Positions 1 through 7,035 are shown, counted from the stretch's first letter. The stretch is 7,355 bases of DNA from Butyrivibrio sp. (GCF_024699075.1 NZ_JAILQF010000126.1:1-7355); one strand, 5' to 3'. Translations and numbers: made by a program. The notes: generated from the sequence alone by a model not told the origin.

Positions 1-3000
1 CTTGCAGACATAGAATCAAACTTAAAAGGATTCCTTGAACTTACATCACAGCAGCTGCAGGATACTGTTCTAAACTACTCAGATACTACCCTCCTTCCTT
101 GGTATAAAGATCCATCCTCATCACTTGATGAAGCTACCAAACAGGAATACGACACCTATATGCAGAACATGGCCGATTACCTTAATGGTAATAAGGAAAG
201 ATGTGAAGTATATAAATATGACCCTGTAAACATGTGTACAGGTAACTATATAAATGAGCATGAAGATCTCAAGATAGGCGGACTCTATCCTCTTACATTC
301 AAGAGATTCTATAACGCCCTTCCATCATCCAAAGAAGACTTCATCCTTGGAAACGGCTGGAGCACAACCTATTCAGAGCACCTTACAAGAGACGAAGAAG
401 GAATCCGCATATCCTATGCAGATGGAAGTATAGGCCTATATAAAGAGCGTATCATCAAAGGTAAGAAATACTACGAAGAGATCCATGGCGAACCAGGCCT
501 TCTGTCAGAGATAGAAGATGACTCAGAATCAACAGCCGAAGAGATAATAAAAAAGAAAACCTATATCCTCCGTCAGGACAATGGCCAGTACAAGAAGTTC
601 GATGAAAACGGATACCTTGTAGAGCTGGGTGATGATAACGGAGCAGTTGCAGAACTTTTATATACTAATGTGAAAGTAGCTGCAAACACAAAATCTACAA
701 ACACTAAAGCTGCAAACACCAAAGCTGAAAACAAAGACCAGTATGCTGATAGTCAGGCAGACGATAGATCTCAGGTAAAACGCCTTGCATCTGTTAAGAC
801 ACTGGGAAGCGCAGCCCTTTTCTTTACATACAATGAATACGGCAACATAGAAACCCTTAAGGATCATACTGGAAGGGTTGTTAAGTATGCCTATAAAACC
901 CGGGACGTGTCAGTTGAAAGTAGCTTAGACGAATCATCTGTAAACGGATCATCAGAAAACTCACAACAAGGTACAGAGTCTTTAGAGAATCTTTCTAAGG
1001 CTACATTTTTAGAAAACACACATACTGAGATTGGTTCTTCTAAACAGAATCATTCTAAATCCGTTCAGGTTCTTACATCAGTTACATATGCTGATGGCTC
1101 AACAGCTTCTTATGATTACTCAGAGGATGGCAAGATCTCAGAAGTAACTAATCAGCGCGGCATAAAAGCTATAACCAACATCTATGACAGTCAGGGAAGA
1201 ACCATAAAGCAGTCATTCCCAGATGGCGGAGTCATGACTTATACATATGATGACAAGAAGCGCACCACAACAGCAACAGAACAGAATGGCAATAAAGTAG
1301 TATATAAGCATGATGCCAAGATGCGCCATACTGGTACAAAGTACTACGATGGTGAGGAAAGCTTCACATACAATAAGCGTAACCAGAAGATATCACATAC
1401 CAACAAGCTTGGATATACAACTAGATATACCTATGACAACAGAGGCCACCTTACAAGCATTATAGATCCCATGGGCCATAAGACCTGCATGACCTATAAT
1501 GCGGACGGAAGACTCATGGCATTAAAGGATCCAAAAGGAAACAGCTACAAGTATACATACGATATACAAGGTAACCTCTTTGAAGTTAAGGATCCTCTTG
1601 GCAATAAGAAGCGCTTCTACTATACAGGAAGATACCTCAAGAAGGTAAAGGACGAAGAAGGAAACATAACCCTTCTTAGTTATGATGCAGAAGGAAATGT
1701 AAGCTGCATAACAGATCCTGAAGGAGTAAAGACCTTCTATAAATACGATGCACTTGGAAGAGTAACTGAATCAAGCAACATAGAAGGAAACACCAAAAAG
1801 TATACCTATGATGATGCTGACAGGATAACATCCGTAACAGATGCCCTTGGTAACAAAACATCATATGAGTATAACGAAAGCGGCAAAGTAACAAAGATAG
1901 TAAACCCTGACGGAACATCAAAGGCATGGGAATACAACATCATAGGTAAGCCCTGCAAGGTAACAGATGAAGCAGGAAGAGTAACAAGTGTTGACTATAA
2001 CAGCATGTGGAAGGAAGAAAAGATAACCCTTCCCAACAGCGGAACAATACTTTACGAGTATGATCCACTCATGCGTATAAAGAAAGTCACAGATCCTGAA
2101 GGCAGAAACACAGGCTATGACTACGATAAGAATGGCAATGTATTAGCAAGGTATCTAGGGGACATCAAGGTAAACAGCCGAAAGTACAATGCCCTCAATC
2201 AGGTGATCAAAGAAACAGATGCACTTGGTCATGAGAAGACATATGAGTATGACTTAAATGGCAAGATAAATGCTATTACAGATACTCTTGGAAACAGATA
2301 TACAAGAGAGTATAACGAACTTGGCAAAGTAGTAAGGCAGACAGACCCGCTTGGAAATGAATCAGCCTACACCTATACAAAGTCAGGTGCCATAGAAACA
2401 GTTACAGATCCAGCCGGAAGAGTAAGAAAGCTTGAGTATACAAAGTCAGGAAAGCTCCATGCTGTACACTTCTGCAATAAAAAACAGCAGGAACTAATCT
2501 ATGACAACGCAGGCAGAGTAGAAAAGAGAACATTCGCTGATGGTTACACTATCAGCTATTCTTATGATGCCCTTAGCAGAGTAGTAAAGGTAGAAGGCAG
2601 CGATGGACGCACAGCATCATATGAATACGATGCCATGGGAAGAGCTACAAAAGTATCTAACGGACGTAGCACAACTCTTTACACATACACACCAACAGGA
2701 AAGCTAAAGAGCGTAGTAGATGCTCTTGGCAACGAGACAGCATACACCTATGATGAGCTCGATAACCTTAAGAGCATCCATAGAGCAGAAGGCCTTGTAA
2801 GTGTCGAAGAAAAGAACGATGACAACTTCCCTGCAGTAGGAGAAGACGGCCACGTAACCCTCTACTCCTACAACCTTGCAGGTCAGCTCACAAAAGTAAC
2901 CGACGCCCTTGGCCATGAAGAAACATATGAATACGACCAGTATGGCCGCCTTATCACAAAGACAGACAGAGACAGCTTCGATACAACCTATGAGTATAAT

Positions 3001-3924
3001 GATCTAGGCGCAGTAACCAAGGTAGGATATGCAGATGGAAGAAGCGTAGAGTTTTCATACAATGAACTAGGTAAACTGCGCGAATTTAAAGACTGGCTTG
3101 GCATCACATCCATCGAAAGAGATGCTTTAGGTAGAGCATTGTCAGTAAACGATTACAATGACAAGACTGTTTCATATACTTATGGAAGAAATGGAGAGCG
3201 TACATCTATTACGTATCCTGACGGAAAGAAAGTAGATTACTTATACGATGATAATCTTCGATTAAGTAAACTCGTAAACGGAGAAGATGTTACAAGCTAC
3301 TCTTATAATGAGTATGGTAGATTGATAGAAAAACTTCTTCCTAATAATAACAGAGAAGTAATGGATTACCTTCCGGGCGGACATCTGAAGAGCCTTGAGA
3401 TGTTTGATAATGCAGGCCTATTGGATAAATATATCTATAGTTACGATGGACAAGGGAACAGAACACAGATTGAAAGATCAAGAAGAGAATTAGATGATAT
3501 ATCAGGAATGTACTCATATGAATACGATCTTGTAAATAGGCTTACGCAGGTAAATCTTAATGGTAATCCATTAAGAAACTATAGCTATGATGCTTATGGA
3601 AACAGAAGGACACTTGTAGAAAACGGCGTTACGACTAAGTATAATTATGATGCTCTGGACAGACTTCTTGAATCAGTAAGCGATACAGAAAGGAAAGTCT
3701 ATAATTACGATAATCGCGGTAACCAGACAAGTATTATTGAGAATGGCACAATAACAAAGACATTCACTTTTGATGCAGCTAATATGCTTGCAAAGGTAAC
3801 AGACGAAGTTAAAGGAGAAGCAACATATAGCTACAACGGCTTTGGAAAGCGAGTAGCTGTAACCCGTCCTGAAGAAAAAATTCTGAATTATATGAAGCTT
3901 TTATTAAATCAGATACGTATGTAA
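1..3924 (+). CDS. RHS/YD-repeat protein with DUF6531-like module, 5'-partial, C-terminus truncated
   Basis: The reading frame is open from base 1 with no stop before 160, so the gene begins upstream and the ATG at 160 is internal; 1307 residues are visible. Residues 1-70 are a polar, probably helical segment. A DUF6531-like module starts at the YDPVN motif (D74), followed by CTGNY and GNGWS (W120). Two low-complexity linkers follow (residues 227-246 and about 303-356, Ser-rich). From about residue 270 to 1290 there are roughly 44 YD repeats of the form YxYDxxGRLxxVTDPLG, counted by eye. Such repeats build the hollow beta shell that encloses a C-terminal toxin in RHS and WapA proteins. The core stops at PEEKI (1290-1294), then 13 unrelated residues and TAA. 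The usual end, with its RYYDPxxGRF-type and DPxGL motifs and a toxin tip, is absent, so this is probably a deletion or frameshift derivative. How it is exported cannot be seen because the N-terminus is missing. Confidence 0.93.
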   Translation, partial: LADIESNLKGFLELTSQQLQDTVLNYSDTTLLPWYKDPSSSLDEATKQEYDTYMQNMADYLNGNKERCEVYKYDPVNMCTGNYINEHEDLKIGGLYPLTFKRFYNALPSSKEDFILGNGWSTTYSEHLTRDEEGIRISYADGSIGLYKERIIKGKKYYEEIHGEPGLLSEIEDDSESTAEEIIKKKTYILRQDNGQYKKFDENGYLVELGDDNGAVAELLYTNVKVAANTKSTNTKAANTKAENKDQYADSQADDRSQVKRLASVKTLGSAALFFTYNEYGNIETLKDHTGRVVKYAYKTRDVSVESSLDESSVNGSSENSQQGTESLENLSKATFLENTHTEIGSSKQNHSKSVQVLTSVTYADGSTASYDYSEDGKISEVTNQRGIKAITNIYDSQGRTIKQSFPDGGVMTYTYDDKKRTTTATEQNGNKVVYKHDAKMRHTGTKYYDGEESFTYNKRNQKISHTNKLGYTTRYTYDNRGHLTSIIDPMGHKTCMTYNADGRLMALKDPKGNSYKYTYDIQGNLFEVKDPLGNKKRFYYTGRYLKKVKDEEGNITLLSYDAEGNVSCITDPEGVKTFYKYDALGRVTESSNIEGNTKKYTYDDADRITSVTDALGNKTSYEYNESGKVTKIVNPDGTSKAWEYNIIGKPCKVTDEAGRVTSVDYNSMWKEEKITLPNSGTILYEYDPLMRIKKVTDPEGRNTGYDYDKNGNVLARYLGDIKVNSRKYNALNQVIKETDALGHEKTYEYDLNGKINAITDTLGNRYTREYNELGKVVRQTDPLGNESAYTYTKSGAIETVTDPAGRVRKLEYTKSGKLHAVHFCNKKQQELIYDNAGRVEKRTFADGYTISYSYDALSRVVKVEGSDGRTASYEYDAMGRATKVSNGRSTTLYTYTPTGKLKSVVDALGNETAYTYDELDNLKSIHRAEGLVSVEEKNDDNFPAVGEDGHVTLYSYNLAGQLTKVTDALGHEETYEYDQYGRLITKTDRDSFDTTYEYNDLGAVTKVGYADGRSVEFSYNELGKLREFKDWLGITSIERDALGRALSVNDYNDKTVSYTYGRNGERTSITYPDGKKVDYLYDDNLRLSKLVNGEDVTSYSYNEYGRLIEKLLPNNNREVMDYLPGGHLKSLEMFDNAGLLDKYIYSYDGQGNRTQIERSRRELDDISGMYSYEYDLVNRLTQVNLNGNPLRNYSYDAYGNRRTLVENGVTTKYNYDALDRLLESVSDTERKVYNYDNRGNQTSIIENGTITKTFTFDAANMLAKVTDEVKGEATYSYNGFGKRVAVTRPEEKILNYMKLLLNQIRM
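679..738 (+). repeat. Four tandem 15-bp units encoding a pentapeptide linker
   Basis: Within the RHS gene, four consecutive 15-bp units encode AANTK, STNTK, AANTK and AENKD. They lie between the DUF6531-like module and the first YD repeats. The nucleotide units are clearly related (caaacaccaaagct core), so they arose by duplication. The product is a hydrophilic, probably flexible linker. Copy number could vary by slippage between strains without breaking the frame. Confidence 0.75.
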
Positions 3925-4007
3925 GATATAAAGGACAAAGGTCGGTAGATCCTAATAACAAATATATTTTAACTTTTACATGGGAGGGCGATCAATGCAT
4001 AGGATAA
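3873..4007 (+). pseudogene. Remnant of an RHS C-terminal toxin tip, out of frame with the core
   Basis: In the -1 frame relative to the RHS core, the sequence is open from 3873 to the TAA at 4005-4007. From codon 3879 it encodes 42 residues beginning NSELYEAFIKSDTYVRYKG and ending YILTFTWEGDQCIG. The composition is protein-like, with alternating hydrophobic and aromatic residues, and there is no start codon of its own with a ribosome site. Its end overlaps the start of the lipoprotein gene by 13 bases, the arrangement expected of a toxin end followed by its immunity gene. The most likely reading is that a deletion joined the RHS core to the last 42 codons of a toxin module. Alternatives are a recent one-base indel in the A6 run at 3875-3880, or translational slippage there. 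The toxin family is not recognised. Confidence 0.55.
3983..3987 (+). promoter_or_regulatory. GGAGG ribosome binding site deciding the lipoprotein start
   Basis: A perfect GGAGG lies 7 bases before the ATG at 3995. The in-frame ATG at 3980 would overlap this site and has no ribosome site of its own, so 3995 is chosen. The site lies inside the toxin-tail reading frame, so translation of an intact upstream gene would have run across it (translational coupling). Confidence 0.8.
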
Positions 4008-4543
4008 TAAAAAGCGTAATGGTTTTCTTTATGACAATTACTTTGATTACTGGATGCGGACATACAATGATACATTCGTTTTGGGATAGTGATCAAAAGG
4101 TTTCTGATGAGATTTTAGAAAAAATCATAGATGGGATAAACAATAAAGACGAAGATGCCATTAAAATATTATTTTCTGAATATGCAATAGAGAATTCTGA
4201 AAGCATTGATAAGGATATTCAATATTTGTTTGATTTTATAGATGGCAAAGTGGTTTCGTACGACCAATCAAGTCCTGCTGGCTCATTTGAGTCGTCAGAT
4301 AAAAATTATAAGATTAAATTGATAAGTTCATACTATTATGTAAGTACAGCAACAGATAAATATTTTTTTCTGATAGATAATTATTCGAAAAATACCCTGG
4401 AATCAGAAAAGCAAGGAGTAAAGTATTTGATTGTTGTAAAGGCGGAAGATAGTTTAAAAGTATTCGATGGTGATGAAAAAATCCTATTCGATGGTACAGA
4501 AGAAATTGCCAGATATGGAGTATTCATTCCGGATATTTATTAA
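3995..4543 (+). CDS. DUF5104-like lipoprotein, candidate immunity protein
   Basis: The 182-aa product starts MHRIIKSV, followed by a hydrophobic stretch (residues 8-19) and the lipobox ITGC with Cys21, so it should be lipidated and anchored to the outer face of the membrane. The mature part has the pattern I associate with DUF5104 clostridial lipoproteins: an early helix with EKIIDGINNKDEDAIKILFS (about 44-63), a YLFDFIDGKVVSYD segment, an S-rich turn, a YYYVSTATDKYFFLID strand pair, an IVVKAED segment, and a YGVFIPDIY terminus. The family's biochemical role is unknown to me. Its start overlaps a toxin-tail remnant by 13 bases, directly behind an RHS core, which suggests an immunity role. An extracytoplasmic lipoprotein would suit a toxin that acts at or outside the membrane. 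The family call is from memory of sequence patterns; the lipoprotein call is secure. Confidence 0.82.
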   Translation: MHRIIKSVMVFFMTITLITGCGHTMIHSFWDSDQKVSDEILEKIIDGINNKDEDAIKILFSEYAIENSESIDKDIQYLFDFIDGKVVSYDQSSPAGSFESSDKNYKIKLISSYYYVSTATDKYFFLIDNYSKNTLESEKQGVKYLIVVKAEDSLKVFDGDEKILFDGTEEIARYGVFIPDIY

Positions 4544-4561
4544 AAAATCGGATGCCATTAT

Positions 4562-4580
4562 AAAAACTAAAAAAGTTTTT
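4562..4580 (+). terminator. AT-rich hairpin after the lipoprotein gene, weak terminator candidate
   Basis: AAAAACT (4562-4568) pairs perfectly with AGTTTTT (4574-4580) across a 5-base A loop, 19 bases after the lipoprotein stop. Only one G-C pair is present and no U-tract follows the stem, so termination would be weak. It could simply reflect the AT-rich background. Confidence 0.2.
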
Positions 4581-4596
4581 GATGAAAAAGTAATAA

Positions 4597-4760
4597 TTGC
4601 TTGGTGAAAATGGAAATAATCAAACAATAAGGTATTTGTTTTTTGATTGTCAGGGTATGGCATAAATGATTTAAAGAATCAATATTTGTTAGGAGAGACA
4701 GCATCGTTTGTTGTAGAAGAGATAACAAACAACAATGCGTGTCCTAGTGACAATAATTAA
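4597..4760 (+). pseudogene. Frame-shifted coding remnant, possibly a second decayed toxin tail
   Basis: Two protein-like pieces lie in neighbouring frames. The first, 4597-4665, reads LLGENGNNQTIRYLFFDCQG. The second, 4647-4760, gives 37 residues including YGINDLKNQYLLGETASFVV and ends in PSDNN before TAA. One missing base near 4654-4656 would join them into a single stretch of about 53 residues. Neither has a start codon with a ribosome site. The stop lies 13 bases before the next gene, mirroring the tail-then-candidate-immunity layout seen upstream. The segment is short and AT-rich, so chance open frames are possible. No family is recognised. The rest of 4544-4773 shows nothing beyond this and the weak hairpin. 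Confidence 0.35.
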
Positions 4761-4773
4761 AGGGTATTTACAT

Positions 4774-5127
4774 ATGAACCAGGATTTTGAGGCAGCTATA
4801 TATATTATCATTCATTTTATGATTTTATATTTTAGTTTGGCAGTGAATCTGTATTGTATTACACAGTATATTATAGGAAAAAATTTTGATGTAGAAAGGA
4901 AAAGCAATTTTATTGCTAAACTTATAAGCATTCCAATATTATATATATCCATAAGATATGGAATATATAAATATGCATTTCTTTTCTTGTCAAGTATACT
5001 AGAGCGTTATCAAAGCAAAAGGATTTTTATTATATGTAGTTTAGGGATTCTTTTTTTGGAATGCTTTTCCTATCTAGCCTTTATGAGTGATAATGAAAAA
5101 AAATATATATTTTTAGGTTTGATTTGA
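4774..5127 (+). CDS. Small membrane protein, unrecognised (117 aa)
   Basis: The ATG at 4774 is preferred over the in-frame ATG at 4735 because AAAGGG (4759-4764) stands 9 bases before it, and because the earlier start would add a stretch that overlaps an unrelated remnant. The product has hydrophobic segments at about residues 8-30, 47-60 and 84-104, separated by basic loops (KNFDVERKSN, ERYQSKR), so two or three membrane spans are likely. No catalytic motif is visible. It is the first gene of a three-gene set and overlaps the next by 4 bases. GC content is very low (12 of 60 bases at 4921-4980), unlike the RHS gene, suggesting separate origin. A membrane immunity protein is possible from context only. 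Confidence 0.68.
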   Translation: MNQDFEAAIYIIIHFMILYFSLAVNLYCITQYIIGKNFDVERKSNFIAKLISIPILYISIRYGIYKYAFLFLSSILERYQSKRIFIICSLGILFLECFSYLAFMSDNEKKYIFLGLI

Positions 5128-5510
5128 TAAAGCAAATACTAAAGATAATTCAAATGCTTTCTGTAATTGTTCTTGTAATACATTTGTTTTTAAAAGGCAT
5201 AGGCATAATTGATATTGGAACTGTTGTTTGGCGTATTGAATTAGTAATTAATCTATTCGTACTAATAAGCTTTGTGATTATATCATCATTTAACCTTACG
5301 GTATCTTCGGATAAAGAATACATGTGCGTTAATAACGGGTTAACTCAGGTCTTGCTCGTTATGGATGATTCTCATCCTTTGAAATTCAAGAAGAATGATG
5401 ATAATTCATATTATATTAGCAATGGTGAGGATAGTGCAGATACTTTTGTATTAAATACAGAACATTTAGTAACGTTGCAGAAATATTTTCAGGAAGAACT
5501 GATTTTGTGA
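5124..5510 (+). CDS. Small membrane protein with soluble C-terminal domain, unrecognised (128 aa)
   Basis: A TTG start at 5124 overlaps the previous stop in TTGA, a common coupling arrangement. An ATG at 5154 (residue 11) is an alternative start but would cut into the first membrane segment. Hydrophobic segments are at about residues 8-23 and 38-56, followed by a polar domain of about 70 residues (57-128) with LTQVLLVMDDSHPLKFKK and a glutamate-rich end. With both spans crossing, N- and C-termini would share one side. No family is recognised. Translation is probably coupled to the upstream gene, and the 43-aa gene follows after 16 bases. Confidence 0.66.
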   Translation: MIKQILKIIQMLSVIVLVIHLFLKGIGIIDIGTVVWRIELVINLFVLISFVIISSFNLTVSSDKEYMCVNNGLTQVLLVMDDSHPLKFKKNDDNSYYISNGEDSADTFVLNTEHLVTLQKYFQEELIL

Positions 5511-5526
5511 AAGAAGGATAAAACGT

Positions 5527-5658
5527 ATGATAGATAAGAAAAAGATGATATATAAAATTGTTGGGGGTATATTTTATGTAATTATGATTCTGGTTCTTTC
5601 GTTTATATGCTGGAAAATGGAGCATTCCTGTAATTCAGAAATAACGCCAATTGAATAA
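5527..5658 (+). CDS. Very small single-span membrane protein (43 aa), possibly truncated by the IS
   Basis: This short ORF starts at ATG 5527, 8 bases after a strong AAGAAGGA ribosome site (5511-5518), and 16 bases after the previous gene, so it is probably translated as the third gene of the operon. The product has a basic start (MIDKKKMIYK), one hydrophobic span at about residues 11-29, and a short tail with Cys35 ending in ITPIE. The stop is at 5656-5658, within a few bases of the structured left region of the IS110 element. The stop and last codons may therefore come from the insertion and the original protein may have been longer. No family is recognised. Confidence 0.55.
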   Translation: MIDKKKMIYKIVGGIFYVIMILVLSFICWKMEHSCNSEITPIE

Positions 5659-5679
5659 AAAGAAACCTCTAAGTAAGAT
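5651..5679 (+). promoter_or_regulatory. Candidate promoter for the transposase gene
   Basis: TTGAAT (5651-5656) and TAAGAT (5674-5679) are separated by exactly 17 bases and each matches 4 of 6 consensus positions of a housekeeping promoter. Transcription would begin near 5686, inside the hairpin and downstream of its left arm. The match is modest and the region is AT-rich, so this is tentative. Confidence 0.35.
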
Positions 5680-5733
5680 AAAGGTGTTCATCTTGGCGGA
5701 TGAAAAAACATCTTATGCTAACCGGAGGTTTCT
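5661..5733 (+). promoter_or_regulatory. Nested stem-loop trapping the transposase ribosome binding site
   Basis: Three nested perfect pairings are present: AGAAACCTC (5661-5669) with GAGGTTTCT (5725-5733), TAAGAT (5674-5679) with ATCTTA (5710-5715), and TTCATC (5687-5692) with GATGAA (5699-5704) around the loop TTGGCG. The outer right arm covers most of the GGAGG (5724-5728) that serves the transposase ATG at 5738. A transcript reading in from upstream would fold this and hide the ribosome site, whereas one starting inside the element would lack the left arm. Several IS families use this strategy to block translation by read-through transcripts. It might also be part of the element's left-end recombination or guide structure. 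Confidence 0.6.
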
Positions 5734-5737
5734 CAAA

Positions 5738-7012
5738 ATGAATTTTACACAGAATGACAGACTTAAGCAAGTAACTGCAGATACACTGATTGTTGGGGTT
5801 GATGTTGGATCACAGACACATTTCTGTAGAGCGTTTGACTGGAGGGGATTTGAGCTATCAAGAAGAGTGTTTAAGTTTAGTAACGACCGAATGGGATTCC
5901 TTACATTCCTTCGATGGATTGAGGAACTCATGAATAAGACCGATATGAAGAAGGTCATTGTCGGCTGCGAGCCTACTGGTTGCTACTGGCTTACGTTTCA
6001 AAAGTTCTTACAGGACCATGATGTAAGGCTTGTAACAGTTAATCCATTTACTGTAAACAGAAGCAAAGAATTGGATGATAACAGCCCAGAAAAAAGTGAC
6101 CTAAAGGATCCTAAAACAATTGCCATGCTGGTTAAAGAAGGAAGATATTCAACGTCTTATCTGCCAGAAGGTGTATATGCGGAGATCAGAGAAGCCTCTG
6201 TATGCAGAGACCAGATCATGAAGCAACATGTGCGTCTGTCAAACCAGATACAGGGATGGTTACAAAAATTCTTTCCTGAGTATCTGGATTGTTATTCCGA
6301 TTGGGATTCAACAAGTGGACTTATGCTTTTAAAGAGTGCACCACTTCCACAGGATATCCTAAAAATTGGGGCAGGTGGAATCAATCAGATATGGCGTGAT
6401 GCAAAGGTACGTGCAGCAGGGTTAAAGAGGGCTCAGACCCTGGTAGAAGCTGCACAGGAAAGTGTAGGTTTAGAAGCTGGTGAGGCTGCAAGACTCGAGA
6501 TTTGGGTTCTTGTGAATGACTATATACTGAAGGCAGAACAGCTCAAAAGACTTGATGAATTCCTGGAGGAAAAAGTAAAAGAAGTACCGAATGTGGAGAA
6601 ACTGCTCGCCATTAAAGGAGTAGGGATGAGTACTGTGATTGGCTTTATAGCAGAGGTTGGTGATATCGGACGTTTCACTGACCCAAAGCAGATACAGAAG
6701 CTTGCAGGGCTAGAGATAGTCAAAAAGAGTTCTGGAAAGAAAAAAGGGCAGCCAAGAATCAGTAAGAGGGGCAGAAGAAAGTTACGTAGAACAATGTATG
6801 AATCGGCTCGTGCACTGATGAACTGGAATCCTGCATTTCAAGATGTATTCCTTTATTACAGGAACAGAACAAGAAATCCTCTTGGAGGAATGCAGGCAAA
6901 GATAGCAGTTGCATGTAAGGCTATCAGAGTGTTCTATGTAATACTACAGACAGGTTGTGACTTTGATGAAGAAAAGTTCCGAAGGGACATCATCAGACCG
7001 GAAGCAGCCTAA
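5738..7012 (+). CDS. IS110-family transposase (DEDD plus serine recombinase type), intact
   Basis: The 424-aa product starts at ATG 5738, 9 bases after GGAGG (5724-5728). The TTG at 5651 is rejected because it has no ribosome site and lies in the hairpin arm. The N-terminal RuvC-like DEDD domain (about 15-175) shows all four acidic residues: D22 in VGVDVGSQTH, E78 in GCEPTGCYW, and D121 and D124 in KSDLKDPKTIA. A helical linker spans about 230-282. The C-terminal Transposase_20 domain (about 285-390) carries the helix-hairpin-helix-like LLAIKGVGMSTVIGFIAEVG, then AGLEIVKKSSG with S331/S332, the likely catalytic serine, and the basic RISKRGRRKLRR. In characterised IS110 elements such as IS621 these domains form a composite active site guided by a bridge RNA made from non-coding DNA of the element. 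No lesion is visible, so it is probably active. Confidence 0.95.
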   Translation: MNFTQNDRLKQVTADTLIVGVDVGSQTHFCRAFDWRGFELSRRVFKFSNDRMGFLTFLRWIEELMNKTDMKKVIVGCEPTGCYWLTFQKFLQDHDVRLVTVNPFTVNRSKELDDNSPEKSDLKDPKTIAMLVKEGRYSTSYLPEGVYAEIREASVCRDQIMKQHVRLSNQIQGWLQKFFPEYLDCYSDWDSTSGLMLLKSAPLPQDILKIGAGGINQIWRDAKVRAAGLKRAQTLVEAAQESVGLEAGEAARLEIWVLVNDYILKAEQLKRLDEFLEEKVKEVPNVEKLLAIKGVGMSTVIGFIAEVGDIGRFTDPKQIQKLAGLEIVKKSSGKKKGQPRISKRGRRKLRRTMYESARALMNWNPAFQDVFLYYRNRTRNPLGGMQAKIAVACKAIRVFYVILQTGCDFDEEKFRRDIIRPEAA

Positions 7013-7035
7013 TTGAAACAGCACATACTGTACCA

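Noticed and set aside
160..162. ATG as the start of the RHS gene
   Set aside because: The frame is open back to base 1 with protein-like sequence and there is no ribosome site before 160; the true start is upstream of the window.
658..2916. Minus-strand open frames within the RHS gene (658-867, 1676-1927, 2704-2916)
   Set aside because: They are antisense shadows of the YD repeats, with low-complexity Cys/Leu/Val-rich products and no ribosome sites.
1081..3860. The many repeated nucleotide motifs in the RHS gene as a CRISPR or non-coding repeat array
   Set aside because: They follow the codon frame and encode degenerate YD repeats with no constant repeat-spacer pattern.
3980..3982. Upstream ATG as the lipoprotein start
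   Set aside because: It overlaps the GGAGG that serves the ATG at 3995 and has no ribosome site of its own.
4735..4737. Upstream ATG as the start of the 117-aa membrane protein
   Set aside because: No ribosome site precedes it; AAAGGG is well placed for the ATG at 4774, and the extension overlaps a remnant in another frame.
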